A stretch of DNA of 64,000 nucleotides, taken from NCBI RefSeq assembly GCF_014642075.1, contig NZ_BMIK01000001.1, positions 811,915 to 875,914 of the forward strand, in the 5' to 3' direction. The DNA comes from Parapedobacter defluvii (lineage in GTDB: Bacteria; Bacteroidota; Bacteroidia; Sphingobacteriales; Sphingobacteriaceae). The notes beneath the pieces are model-generated. The model worked only from the letters and a program-made list of their open reading frames with translations. It had not been told where the DNA came from and made no database searches. The position numbers and the translations under genes were made by a program. This document shows positions 45,801-53,149 of the stretch, piece by piece (within the stretch, counting starts at the first letter, position 1; each line of letters starts with the position of its first letter).

Positions 45801-46003
45801 CGGAGCTGCATTTCCGTTTCAAAATAGCCGTAATTCATCATCCGAGATCCCAGGTTGTTTCCAATCAGCATGATGTGCGCATCTTTTTTCAATTTCAGCG
45901 TAGCATGGCGATGGGTGCATTGAAGCAGGCATAATGCAATAGGGAGAAATCCAAAGGCAGCAAATAGTTTGGCAACGTTGCTTCTCAGTTCTGTTTTCTT
46001 CAT
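42839..46003 (-). CDS. PVC-type dehydrogenase with N-terminal SGNH-like domain, HEAT repeats and cytochrome c
   Basis: This 1054-residue secreted or lipid-anchored protein has ALCLLQCTH as a possible lipobox. Residues about 40-270 are an SGNH-like domain, but the canonical catalytic residues look lost: GNNLG in place of GDS, FFGSVES in place of GxND, and DGLQLND in place of DxxH. Residues about 380-740 form the PVC beta-propeller (MQLSFDNRGRLWVATMPTYP, DTDNDGKADKQTIFADSLHLP, NPWGIAFDDWGQNFYAET, DLEFAPDGSLYVIDWHN). A HEAT-like helical region follows (DDYRVRAAAVRVVRY). The cytochrome c domain has CVTCH and a Met in YPGQVPMTPFAG. It probably oxidises a periplasmic sugar. It is transcribed away from the MFS gene and converges on the epimerase gene. 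Confidence 0.85.
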   Translation of the reverse strand: MKKTELRSNVAKLFAAFGFLPIALCLLQCTHRHATLKLKKDAHIMLIGNNLGSRMMNYGYFETEMQLRYPDSLLYIRNMSDGGNTPGFRPHSGRPSPWAFPGAEQFQTEQANDPDMQGHFETPEQWLTRHRADIIIAFFGSVESFDGPEGVQRYKDELDAFVKYTLQQRYNGVSTPQLALVSPIAFEDLSAKYDLPNGKRENDNLLLYTQAMKAVADSNQVLFVDMYTPFKKLFDKGNRQWTIDGLQLNDEGYKKFSLLLADAVFGKKKVKDDSHRALVHAAVMEKNWMWHKDFKMPNGVQAYGRRYDPFGPDNYPAEIAKIREMTAIRDEAIWKALKGERMNLDSADALTTQLPEVKTNYVPNGKDVPRYLYGEEALSKFRMAPGYEIELFASEEEFPDLEKPMQLSFDNRGRLWVATMPTYPHWKPGDPKPNDKILIFEDTDNDGKADKQTIFADSLHLPVGFELAPEGVYVSQGTDFVLLKDTDGDGKADKKEVLLSGFDDHDTHHAHHAYTADPSGAIYMGTGVFLASDIETPYGTVRTTNGGFFRYDPNRRKLEFAQLSVPNPWGIAFDDWGQNFYAETSGPAVSWMMPGTVKPIYGIFTPKSRNLVEEAHQVRPTSGLEFISSRHFPDEVQGDFLINNTIGFLGTKEHTLEDDGTGYKSHHRQDLLRSEDPNFRPVDLEFAPDGSLYVIDWHNVLIGHMQHNQRDPLRDHTHGRIYRVTYPSRPLVKPAYIADAPIDTLLDNLKLPEYRTRYRTRRELRGRDSSEVLAHLRTWVNKLDKNDPHYEHHLLEGLWVSWGLNRVDQPLLHRLLHADDYRVRAAAVRVVRYTGHQVADQADLLKEAAADAHGRVRLEALVAASWLDKEPGLAILEEAAKKPLDDWMSDAYGAAFARLNGNVHPAGEEHTTATDLTGKDLEWYKKGQLLYAQDGFCVTCHQADGKGLPVSGFPPLAGSPWLDNDERLIKLTLNGLQGPMEVLGHSYPGQVPMTPFAGLMNDEEVAAVLTYVKNAFGNKGTPVDPETVKSIRAAIADKKGFYTPDELLKEHPLK

Positions 46004-46414
46004 CCGTGTTTGTTTTAAATAGCTCCAGTTCAGGAGCTACCTATAGCTGTTTTATTGTTTATAAATTGTTAGGTCGCTAAAATACAAATTAGTAAATGTA
46101 CTTTTAACAAGATTTTTTATTCGGCCTTCCATTTGCGAGGGGCACGGGGTCCATTACTAAGCAGGAAAGCGCAGGACGGAAGTGTAAGATCCGAAGATTA
46201 CCTTTGGATTGAAGATACCCCCGCCTAGCGGTTATAGACTTACAAGGCAATAATTTTTCTTTGAACTGCGGAGCTGACAAAACGACTGTGGTTTTTTACC
46301 GATTAATAGGTATCTTTCGTGCGGATTTTGAATCAGCGGCCCGGTTGAAAGTGATGAGCCGGGTTGAAAGCGTAAAGAAATGATAATATTAACCAATTAA
46401 AAAACTCACAAAAA
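46004..46414. promoter_or_regulatory. Divergent intergenic region with a hairpin, weak -7 boxes and a direct repeat
   Basis: This 411-bp region has no gene. TAGCTCC (46020-46026) pairs with GGAGCTA (46033-46039) just upstream of the minus-strand start, so it would be in that gene's leader. On the plus strand TTTCTTTG (ending 46263) and TATCTTTC (46311-46318) each differ by one base from TAnnTTTG. GGTTGAAAG occurs twice at 46343-46351 and 46362-46370, 19 bp apart (about two helical turns), 45 bp before the MFS start, which would suit a dimeric regulator. Function is inferred only. Confidence 0.4.
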
Positions 46415-47674
46415 ATGAACGAAAACGTTAACAGAAGTGCTTTATTCAATGGATCTTGTTTCGCGCTTATTACGACGGCATTTACATTTGCCATCCGGGC
46501 GGGTATTCTACCCCAGTTGGGCGAGCAATTCAATTTGACGGCTGAACAGCTCGGTTTTATCAATTCCATGTGGTTTTTGGGATTTCCGATTTCCATGATC
46601 ATCGGTGGGTTGGTATACCATTCATTCGGCGCTAGGAATATCATGCGGGTGGCCTTTGTGGCACACACATTGGGAATTCTGCTGACCATTTATTCGGGAG
46701 GTTATACGGGCCTGCTGATTTCAACCTTGTTCATTGGATTTGGAAATGGTTGTACCGAGGCTGCTTGTAATCCGATGATCGCAGACATGTATTCGGACAA
46801 CCACATTAAAATGAACAAAATGCTGAGCAGATTCCATATGTGGTTTCCCGGAGGTATCCTGCTTGGTGCGCTGATCTCTAAATTCATGACCGATATGGGC
46901 GGCTTTTTCCAGCAATGGCAAACCCAGATGTGGGTGTTGATGATCCCTACCCTCATCTATGTCATATTGTTTTATGGAAAGACATTCCCCAAGGCCAAAG
47001 TGGAAGGTGCGACTTCGTTAGCACAGAATTTTAAGGCAATGCTTACACCCACTTTTCTCTTTTTGTTTTTCTGTATGGCGCTTACCGCAATCAGCGAGTT
47101 TGGACCGCAGCAGTGGGTATCCATTATCATGAGCCACAGCGGAGCGGATAGCATGCTGATTCTGGCATTGACTACGGGCCTGATGGCAGTGGGTAGGTTT
47201 TTTGCCGGTCCGGTAGTAAAAGCACTGGGACAGACAGGCGTACTGTTGGGGAGTGCTATTTTCGCAACCATTGGCATTTACCTCTTTAGTGTCGTTACCG
47301 GACCCATGGCGTATTTTGCTGCGGTAATATTTGCCTTGGGGGTTTGCTTTTTCTGGCCCGTCATGGTGGGCTCCGCAGCACAGCGGGTTCCCCTCAGCGG
47401 CGCGCTGGGGATGTCTGTAATCGGCGGTGTCGGCATGTTTTCCACAGCGATTTTTCAACCCATTATCGGTGGTTGGATAGATGGAGCCCGCGAAAAAAAT
47501 GCGGCTGCCGGACTCACAGACTCTGCATTGGAACTTGCTACCGGCCAGGACGCGTTGAGCAAAATGGTCTCGTTTCCTGCGATACTAATTGTATTATTTA
47601 TCATTTTCTTCTTCTGGCAAAAGTCATTGAAGGCGAAATCGGTTCAGACTACCACGCAGGAAGCCCTGAATTAG
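46415..47674 (+). CDS. MFS transporter, probable sugar permease
   Basis: This 419-residue integral membrane protein has about 12 hydrophobic segments. The first is FALITTAFTFAIRAGILPQL, and the last cytoplasmic-side helix is AILIVLFIIFFFWQKSLK. The N-terminal half has the MFS pattern FGARNIMRVAF after helix 2, and GFGNGCTEAACNPMIADMY resembles the fucose/hexose-type permeases common in Bacteroidota. It is followed by sugar-isomerase, oxidoreductase and DUF1080 genes in the same direction. It probably brings a sugar or oxidised sugar into the cytoplasm for those enzymes. The substrate cannot be read from the sequence. Confidence 0.88.
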   Translation: MNENVNRSALFNGSCFALITTAFTFAIRAGILPQLGEQFNLTAEQLGFINSMWFLGFPISMIIGGLVYHSFGARNIMRVAFVAHTLGILLTIYSGGYTGLLISTLFIGFGNGCTEAACNPMIADMYSDNHIKMNKMLSRFHMWFPGGILLGALISKFMTDMGGFFQQWQTQMWVLMIPTLIYVILFYGKTFPKAKVEGATSLAQNFKAMLTPTFLFLFFCMALTAISEFGPQQWVSIIMSHSGADSMLILALTTGLMAVGRFFAGPVVKALGQTGVLLGSAIFATIGIYLFSVVTGPMAYFAAVIFALGVCFFWPVMVGSAAQRVPLSGALGMSVIGGVGMFSTAIFQPIIGGWIDGAREKNAAAGLTDSALELATGQDALSKMVSFPAILIVLFIIFFFWQKSLKAKSVQTTTQEALN

Positions 47675-47699
47675 CAAGTAGCTAGCGTTATCGATTTTT

Positions 47700-47719
47700 C
47701 ATTGCGTTACCGCGCAATG
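47700..47719 (+). terminator. Stem-loop after the MFS gene
   Basis: CATTGCG (47700-47706) pairs with CGCAATG (47713-47719), a perfect 7-bp stem with a 6-nt loop, 25 bp after the MFS stop. No T-run follows, so termination may be partial. Confidence 0.45.
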
Positions 47720-47768
47720 GGGCCGGCATTGGGAGGAGATATGTCGGATAGGGGAAGTATATGCAGCG

Positions 47769-47815
47769 AATTTTGTAATCATGCCTCCGGCGAAACACCG
47801 AATGATTGCAAAATT
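47769..47815. promoter_or_regulatory. Long inverted repeat upstream of the phosphomannose-isomerase-like gene
   Basis: AATTTTGTAATCAT (47769-47782) pairs with ATGATTGCAAAATT (47802-47815) over 14 bp with one G-T difference, around a 19-bp loop. It lies about 90 bp before the start at 47905. It could be an operator for a dimeric regulator or a leader RNA hairpin. Confidence 0.45.
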
Positions 47816-47904
47816 GATACAAAACAACGGTTAAAGGGGAATAATAAGCGCCCTATTTGAGACGTATAATAAGTAGATTTAAACATAAATTATCAAATCA
47901 TCAA

Positions 47905-49122
47905 ATGGAAACAAGTAAGTTAGCAAAGAATTCATTGGAACAGGGTGAGGGCATATTGCGCTTGGCTCCGACGTGGGTACCCCGGTCATTCTGCGTGCCC
48001 GGCCGCCGGATCAAGCTTCACCCCGATGATTACTATGTGCTCGGCGGAGCGCGTGGGGGCATAGACGAACGCTGGTTCTCTTCTACCACCCCTGCGAAGA
48101 ACGGCCCTCTGACCGGAGAAAACGAAGGGTTGAGCCCGGTAGTCTACGAAGATGGAGGACAAACGCGTCAATTCCTTCTGAAAGACGCGGTCGACGAGCT
48201 GAAAGGCGAACTTATTGGTTCCCGTCTTTGGGACGAATACAAAAGCTGGCCCATTTATTCCAAATTTTTTGACAACATGGGGCCGCTACCACATCACGTA
48301 CACCACAACGATGAAAAAGCAGCCCTCATAGGCCAAAAGGGAAAACCGGAAGCGTATTACTTTCCGCCCCAGTTGAACAACCATGGCGGCGACTATCCGT
48401 ACACATTTATCGGCTTGGCACCGGGTACAACGAAAGACCAGATCCGGGAATGCCTGGTCAATTTTACCAAGGGAGATAACAAGATTACAAACTATTCACA
48501 GGCTTATCGCCTTGAACCGGGTACCGGGTGGGACGTTCCCCCGGGGCTGTTGCACGCACCGGGAAGTTTGTGTACCTATGAGCCACAGAAGGCGTCGGAT
48601 GTATTTGCCATGTACCAATCCTTGGTCAACGAGGCCGTCATCCCTGAGGAACTGCTGTGGAACGGGACGCCCAAAGACCGGATCGGTGATTTTGACGAAC
48701 TGATCGATGTGCTCGATTGGGAACTGAATGTGGATCCGAATACCATGCAAAATCGGTTCATGGCTCCCATTCCGGTTCGTAGCGAAGCTGAAATGCGTGA
48801 CGCAGGTTACGTTGAAAAGTGGATATGTTACAAATCGGATGCCTTCAGCGCAAAGGAATTGACGGTGTTGCCGGGCGCAACCGTAACCATCCGGGATGCA
48901 GCGGCTTACGGAATGATCATGATGCAGGGGCATGGGACCATGGGGGTATGGGACATTGAGACGCCCGCGTTGATCCGTTATGGCCAATTGACGCACGACG
49001 AGTATTTTGTGAGCGAACGTGCGGCACAGGCCGGAGTCAAGATTGTGAACCTGTCCAAAACGGATCCAATCGTTATGCTGAAACATTTCGGTCCGGGAAA
49101 TCCCGACCTGGTGTTAGCGTAA
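47905..49122 (+). CDS. Cupin-fold, type I phosphomannose isomerase-like protein
   Basis: This 405-residue cytoplasmic protein is read from ATG 47905 (METSKLAKNS); in-frame sequence upstream does not look coding. The zinc-site pattern of ManA-type isomerases appears as PLPHHVHHNDEKAALIGQKG, then KPEAYYFPPQL. A second cupin half has WDVPPGLLHAPGSLCTYEP and later TVLPGATVTIRDAAAYGMIM. The His-x-His-His-x-x-Glu cluster and following Lys/Glu agree with metal-dependent aldose-ketose isomerisation. It starts a compact run with the next four genes (gaps 39, 87, 24 and 17 bp). The substrate may be an unphosphorylated sugar, since no kinase is nearby. Confidence 0.75.
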   Translation: METSKLAKNSLEQGEGILRLAPTWVPRSFCVPGRRIKLHPDDYYVLGGARGGIDERWFSSTTPAKNGPLTGENEGLSPVVYEDGGQTRQFLLKDAVDELKGELIGSRLWDEYKSWPIYSKFFDNMGPLPHHVHHNDEKAALIGQKGKPEAYYFPPQLNNHGGDYPYTFIGLAPGTTKDQIRECLVNFTKGDNKITNYSQAYRLEPGTGWDVPPGLLHAPGSLCTYEPQKASDVFAMYQSLVNEAVIPEELLWNGTPKDRIGDFDELIDVLDWELNVDPNTMQNRFMAPIPVRSEAEMRDAGYVEKWICYKSDAFSAKELTVLPGATVTIRDAAAYGMIMMQGHGTMGVWDIETPALIRYGQLTHDEYFVSERAAQAGVKIVNLSKTDPIVMLKHFGPGNPDLVLA

Positions 49123-49161
49123 CCTATTTTTAAAAAACGAGATACAAACAATAAGAGAGAT

Positions 49162-50196
49162 ATGGATACGAAAAATAATTTTCCGAAGTTGCACAACGCA
49201 ACATGGCCGGGAATCGTAGGGAAGGGAGAAGGTTCTGAGCCTGTGATTCCGTTTGATGACTTATTGGCCTACACGGCGGCAGCTGAAGTAGATGGAGTGA
49301 AATTTGACGGCGTGGATGTCGGATTATTGGAACCGCACGTAAACATCAATGGCGGAAAAGACGAAGTGGAACGATTGGCGGAGAAAGTTTCTGCCCACGG
49401 TTTGAAAATCGGCTCGTTGGTGGCACCTATTTGGGCTGGGTCGGCTATGGGAAGCAAAGAGAGCCGCGTGGTATTTGTGGATATGGTACGTAAGGCATGT
49501 GAGTTTGGGCAGCAACTGCGCGAAATGGGTGTCCGTCCTTACGGTGTGGTGCGTGTTGATTCTTCCTGTTCACCGGCCGATTGGGCGAAAGATCCGGTTG
49601 GAAATACGAAGGTGATCGCCGAAACATTCCGTGAAGCCTGTGATGTGGCGGCAGACTATGGTGAAAAGCTGGCTGCGGAGGGAGAAATCTGCTGGGGTGG
49701 TATGCACAGCTGGCGGGCCATGCTGAATACCTTGGAGGCAGTTGACCGGCCGAATATGGGATTCCAGGCGGACATGTCGCATACATTCCTGTACTTATTG
49801 GGATATAATCAGCCGGAAGATCGGATTTTGCCGGAAAACTTCGATTGGAATGACCGTCAGACGTTGGAAGAGGGACTTCAGACCCTTACCCGGGCGCTGC
49901 GCCCTTGGACCATTGACTTCCACGTAGCTCAGAACGATGGAACCGTTTTTGGGTCGGGTTCGCATGATAAGACCGGACGTCACTGTCTGCCGAACGACCC
50001 GAATGGTAAATTGAACATCGCACACGATGCCGGCTACTGGTTGCGCGACGAGAAGGGCGAGCTAACCAAGGCATTCAAGCACATCTGCTGGGACGGATGC
50101 ATGTTCCCCAATGAGGTGCTGCATAAACAACAGACATGGAACGATATCCTGGCCGCATTAATCAGCGTACGCGAGGCACATGGCTGGCAGGAGTGA
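49162..50196 (+). CDS. Sugar phosphate isomerase/epimerase family TIM-barrel protein
   Basis: This 344-residue cytoplasmic protein of the xylose isomerase-like superfamily has putative metal ligands Glu in AAEGEICWGGMHS, Asp in MGFQADMSHTF and His in TIDFHVAQNDG. The C-terminal GCMFPNEVLHKQQTWNDILA fits the lid region. It starts 39 bp after the cupin gene and is followed by a heptamer array and the Gfo/Idh/MocA gene. Family members near Gfo/Idh/MocA and DUF1080 genes have been shown in Bacteroides to act on 3-keto-glycosides as lyases or hydratases, so the classical isomerase label may be misleading. That role here is inference. Confidence 0.82.
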   Translation: MDTKNNFPKLHNATWPGIVGKGEGSEPVIPFDDLLAYTAAAEVDGVKFDGVDVGLLEPHVNINGGKDEVERLAEKVSAHGLKIGSLVAPIWAGSAMGSKESRVVFVDMVRKACEFGQQLREMGVRPYGVVRVDSSCSPADWAKDPVGNTKVIAETFREACDVAADYGEKLAAEGEICWGGMHSWRAMLNTLEAVDRPNMGFQADMSHTFLYLLGYNQPEDRILPENFDWNDRQTLEEGLQTLTRALRPWTIDFHVAQNDGTVFGSGSHDKTGRHCLPNDPNGKLNIAHDAGYWLRDEKGELTKAFKHICWDGCMFPNEVLHKQQTWNDILAALISVREAHGWQE

Positions 50197-50201
50197 GGGT
50201 G

Positions 50202-50250
50202 AGGTACGAAATACGAGGTTAGAGGTACGAGGTACGAAATACGAGGTAGA
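50202..50250 (+). repeat. Heptamer tandem repeat (RRRTACG), intergenic copy
   Basis: Seven 7-bp units follow the isomerase stop by 5 bp: AGGTACG, AAATACG, AGGTTAG, AGGTACG, AGGTACG, AAATACG, AGGTAGA. The unit matches the array inside the FecR gene at 5194. The array fills most of the 87-bp gap before the Gfo/Idh/MocA gene and would be transcribed within the operon. Confidence 0.88.
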
Positions 50251-50283
50251 AAATCAAAACATAACTAGATAACTCCAGAAAAC

Positions 50284-51438
50284 ATGAGTAAAAAAGAGTT
50301 GAGAATCGGATTAATTGGTTGTGGATTCATGGGCAGGACCCATTCCAATGGGTACAACCGGGTACCCAATTTTTTCCCCGACCTGGAATACCAGCCGGTA
50401 TTGCAGGCGGTATGTTCGCGCCGGGAAGAAAAGGTAAAGGCATTCGCAGAACAATGGGGCTTTGCCTCGTACGAAACGGACTGGCGGAAACTGATTGCCC
50501 GTGACGATATCGACGCGGTGGATATCTGTACCCCCAATCACCTTCACGCGGAAATTGCAATAGCCGCAGCAGAAGCAGGTAAGATGGTGCTCACGGAAAA
50601 ACCGTTGGCTAGAAACCTGGAAGAATCGAAAAAAATGGTGGATGCCGTAGCAAAAGCCGGTGTGGCCAACACCGTTTGGTATAACTACCGGCGCTTGCCC
50701 GCAGTTACCCTGGCAAAGAAAATCGTCGCTTCCGGAAAATTAGGTAAGATTTTCCATTACCGTGCAAACTTCCTGCAGGATTGGACCATTAACGCCGATC
50801 TTCCCCAGGGCGGCGACGCCGCTTGGCGGATGGACGTAGACGTGGCAGGGTCGGGCGTTACCGGCGACCTGCTGGCGCACTGTATCGATACGGCCATGTG
50901 GATCAATGGCGGGATCTCCGAAGTGTCAGCGGTGACTGAAACGTTTGTGAAAGAGCGCGTACACAACGATACAGGCAAACTGGAGCCGGTTGGGATCGAC
51001 GATGCATGTATCTTTCACTGCCGCTTTTCAAATGGCTCACTGGGGCTGTTTGAGTCCACCCGGTATGCCCGGGGGCATAAAGCACTGTATACGTTTGAAA
51101 TCAACGGTGAGCATGCTTCCATCCGCTGGGATCTGCATGACCTGAACCGGCTGGAATATTTCGACAATGCGGTCGATTCGGACGTAAAGGGATGGAGTTC
51201 GATCCACGTAACCAATGGAGATCATCCCTATATGGATAAGTGGTGGGTGCCGGGATTGGGAATTGGCTATGAACACAGCTTTGTTCATCAGGCGGCTGAT
51301 TTTCTGAAAAGCCTGGAAAAAGGGGAGCCTTGCCAGCCCGATTTCCAAAATGCATACGAAACGCAGAAAGTGTGCGAAGCGGTAATTGAATCCGCTAAGT
51401 CGCGGAGTTGGAAAACGACAGACGTGACGATTGACTAA
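50284..51438 (+). CDS. Gfo/Idh/MocA family oxidoreductase
   Basis: This 384-residue NAD(P)-dependent dehydrogenase has a Rossmann N-terminus ([18 protein letters not shown]), the [20 protein letters not shown] strand, and the family motif LTEKPLARN that carries the catalytic-site Lys. The C-terminal substrate domain includes [16 protein letters not shown] and [22 protein letters not shown]. No signal or Tat sequence is present, so it is cytoplasmic. Enzymes of this family oxidise sugars and glycosides, often at C3. It lies between a sugar isomerase/epimerase and the DUF1080 lipoprotein gene, the set found in 3-keto-glycoside pathways. Confidence 0.93.
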   Translation: MSKKELRIGLIGCGFMGRTHSNGYNRVPNFFPDLEYQPVLQAVCSRREEKVKAFAEQWGFASYETDWRKLIARDDIDAVDICTPNHLHAEIAIAAAEAGKMVLTEKPLARNLEESKKMVDAVAKAGVANTVWYNYRRLPAVTLAKKIVASGKLGKIFHYRANFLQDWTINADLPQGGDAAWRMDVDVAGSGVTGDLLAHCIDTAMWINGGISEVSAVTETFVKERVHNDTGKLEPVGIDDACIFHCRFSNGSLGLFESTRYARGHKALYTFEINGEHASIRWDLHDLNRLEYFDNAVDSDVKGWSSIHVTNGDHPYMDKWWVPGLGIGYEHSFVHQAADFLKSLEKGEPCQPDFQNAYETQKVCEAVIESAKSRSWKTTDVTID

Positions 51439-51462
51439 ACGTTTTTATTTTAAGAATAGCAT

Positions 51463-52248
51463 ATGTTAACACCAAAAATTAACCTCCGGGCCCTTAAGGG
51501 CATCGGAGGATTTGTTTTAGTAGCTTCCCTATTTGTGAATTGTACATCAGGAGGCAGTCAGACAAATAAACAAGCAGAAGCCCAATCGGATTTTATCGAT
51601 TTGTTTGACGGTAAAACGCTCTCCGGTTGGAGAGGCGATACCTCCCTGTGGCGTGTGGAAGACGGAGCCATTGTCGGGGAAATTAAACCCGGCAAAGAAT
51701 TGGAACGGAATTCCTTTATTATCTGGGACGGAGGACGCCCCGCAGATTTTGAATTGATTGCTGAGTATAAGCTGACCGGGCAGGGAAACAGCGGTTTTAA
51801 CTATCGTAGTGAAGAATTGCCGGATCTTCCGTATGCGTTGCGGGGATATCAGGCAGATATCGATGCTGCGAATACCTACACGGGGCAGAACTACGAGGAG
51901 CGTGGGCGTACCATTTTGGCATTTCCCGGGCAGCAGATGCGCCTCCCGCCCGTAGAAGGTGAGATCAGCGATTACGCCAAGGGTAACATTTGGACAGCCG
52001 GTGAAGAAACCGGTTCCCTGGGCGACCGGGATTCGCTGAAAGCACACATTAAAACCGAAGACTGGAACGAACTCCGTATCGTTGCCAAAGGAAATCACCT
52101 GCAACATTATGTCAACGGCATTTTAATGAGTGATGTAACCGACGATGACGAGAAAAATCGTAAATTTGAAGGCTTGATGGGATTTCAGGTGCACGTAGGA
52201 CCACCGATGAAAATCGCTTTCAAGAACATACGGTTGAAAAATCTTTGA
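51463..52248 (+). CDS. DUF1080 (3-keto-disaccharide hydrolase family) lipoprotein
   Basis: This 261-residue lipoprotein has the lipobox SLFVNCTSG. The concanavalin-like domain has the DUF1080 hallmarks FIDLFDGKTLSGWRGD, then LWRVEDGAIVGEIKPG, DFELIAEYKLTGQGNSGFNY and, near the end, EDWNELRIVAKGNHLQHYVN with GFQVHVGPPMKIAFKNIRLK. Members have been shown to cleave 3-keto-glycosides or take part in their breakdown. Its signal places it in the periplasm or outer membrane, so its substrate would have to be oxidised outside the cytoplasm. The PVC-type dehydrogenases at 36896 and 42839 are candidate partners. It is followed after 17 bp by eboA. Confidence 0.88.
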   Translation: MLTPKINLRALKGIGGFVLVASLFVNCTSGGSQTNKQAEAQSDFIDLFDGKTLSGWRGDTSLWRVEDGAIVGEIKPGKELERNSFIIWDGGRPADFELIAEYKLTGQGNSGFNYRSEELPDLPYALRGYQADIDAANTYTGQNYEERGRTILAFPGQQMRLPPVEGEISDYAKGNIWTAGEETGSLGDRDSLKAHIKTEDWNELRIVAKGNHLQHYVNGILMSDVTDDDEKNRKFEGLMGFQVHVGPPMKIAFKNIRLKNL

Positions 52249-52265
52249 TGGGAGTTAGCTAATTG

Positions 52266-53144
52266 ATGAAGGATGTAGAAGCTGATTTACAAGATCAGAT
52301 AACTCGGTACCTATCCAATCAGGAATGGAATGACTTAACAGATCAGGTTAACCGGTTAGCCAACGATCCGCAGCCGAATACGTTGGCAAGGGTTTTTACA
52401 GGCGTTCCACGTACGATTCGATCGGCTGATACCGCGTTGCGGATCACGGTTGACGGGGCAGTGTCTGTCGACTCGGGTCGGTTGCCGCTTTTGATTAGAG
52501 ACTGGCCATTGGCGAGACTGATACGGGTCTGGGTACTGATGAACATTCCCAAGCTGGAACTGTCAGCTTACATTTCGTTGATCGAACGGCTGTTCCAATA
52601 TGGAGAAATGGAGGAATTGGCGGCGCTATATGCCGCCTTACCTATTTATCATTATCCCACCGAATGGCGGTTTCGTTGCACGGAAGGTATCCGTAGTAAT
52701 ATGGCACCCGTAAGGCAGGCCGTCATCCTCAATAATCCCTATCCCAGTCACTTCTTGGATGAGGGTGCCTGGAATCAGCTGGTGCTGAAAGCGTTTTTCA
52801 CGGATGAGAACATTCCGCAAATCATCGGGCTGAAAACACGTAACAACGGGAAATTGGCCGGAGCGTTGGTAGACTACGCGTACGAGCTTTATGCTGCCAA
52901 GCGCAACATCAATCCCTTCTTATGGATATTGGTCGCCCCGTTTCTGGACGAGCGGGCATACCGGCTCATGGAGCAGATTATCCAAGAAAGTCAACAGACG
53001 TTAACGCGAAAGGCAATTGCCTATGCATTCGGTACAGGCAATTTTGCACCGGCTACCGACTTTATAACGCGAAATAGTGAATTAACGGATTTAAGAAATA
53101 CAGCCGGTACACCGTGGGACGGCTGGCTGGATCAAACAGATTAA
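52266..53144 (+). CDS. eboA: EboA-like protein, first gene of the ebo cluster
   Basis: This 292-residue protein starts at ATG 52266; a TTG directly before it is in frame. It is mostly alpha-helical, with no signal peptide and no recognised catalytic motif. Characteristic stretches are VWVLMNIPKLELSAYISLIE, IYHYPTEWRFRCTEGIRSN, DEGAWNQLVLKAFFTDENIP and RNTAGTPWDGWLDQ. The pattern and the position directly before a TatD-like gene identify it as EboA. Its biochemical role is unknown. In cyanobacteria the ebo cluster is needed to export the scytonemin monomer to the periplasm. Its start lies 17 bp after the DUF1080 stop, so it may be transcribed with the sugar genes. Confidence 0.85.
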   Translation: MKDVEADLQDQITRYLSNQEWNDLTDQVNRLANDPQPNTLARVFTGVPRTIRSADTALRITVDGAVSVDSGRLPLLIRDWPLARLIRVWVLMNIPKLELSAYISLIERLFQYGEMEELAALYAALPIYHYPTEWRFRCTEGIRSNMAPVRQAVILNNPYPSHFLDEGAWNQLVLKAFFTDENIPQIIGLKTRNNGKLAGALVDYAYELYAAKRNINPFLWILVAPFLDERAYRLMEQIIQESQQTLTRKAIAYAFGTGNFAPATDFITRNSELTDLRNTAGTPWDGWLDQTD

Positions 53145-53149
53145 GGCAT

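Noticed and set aside
50202-50250. Short regular repeats considered as a CRISPR array
   Set aside because: Units are 7 bp with no spacers and no cas genes are present.
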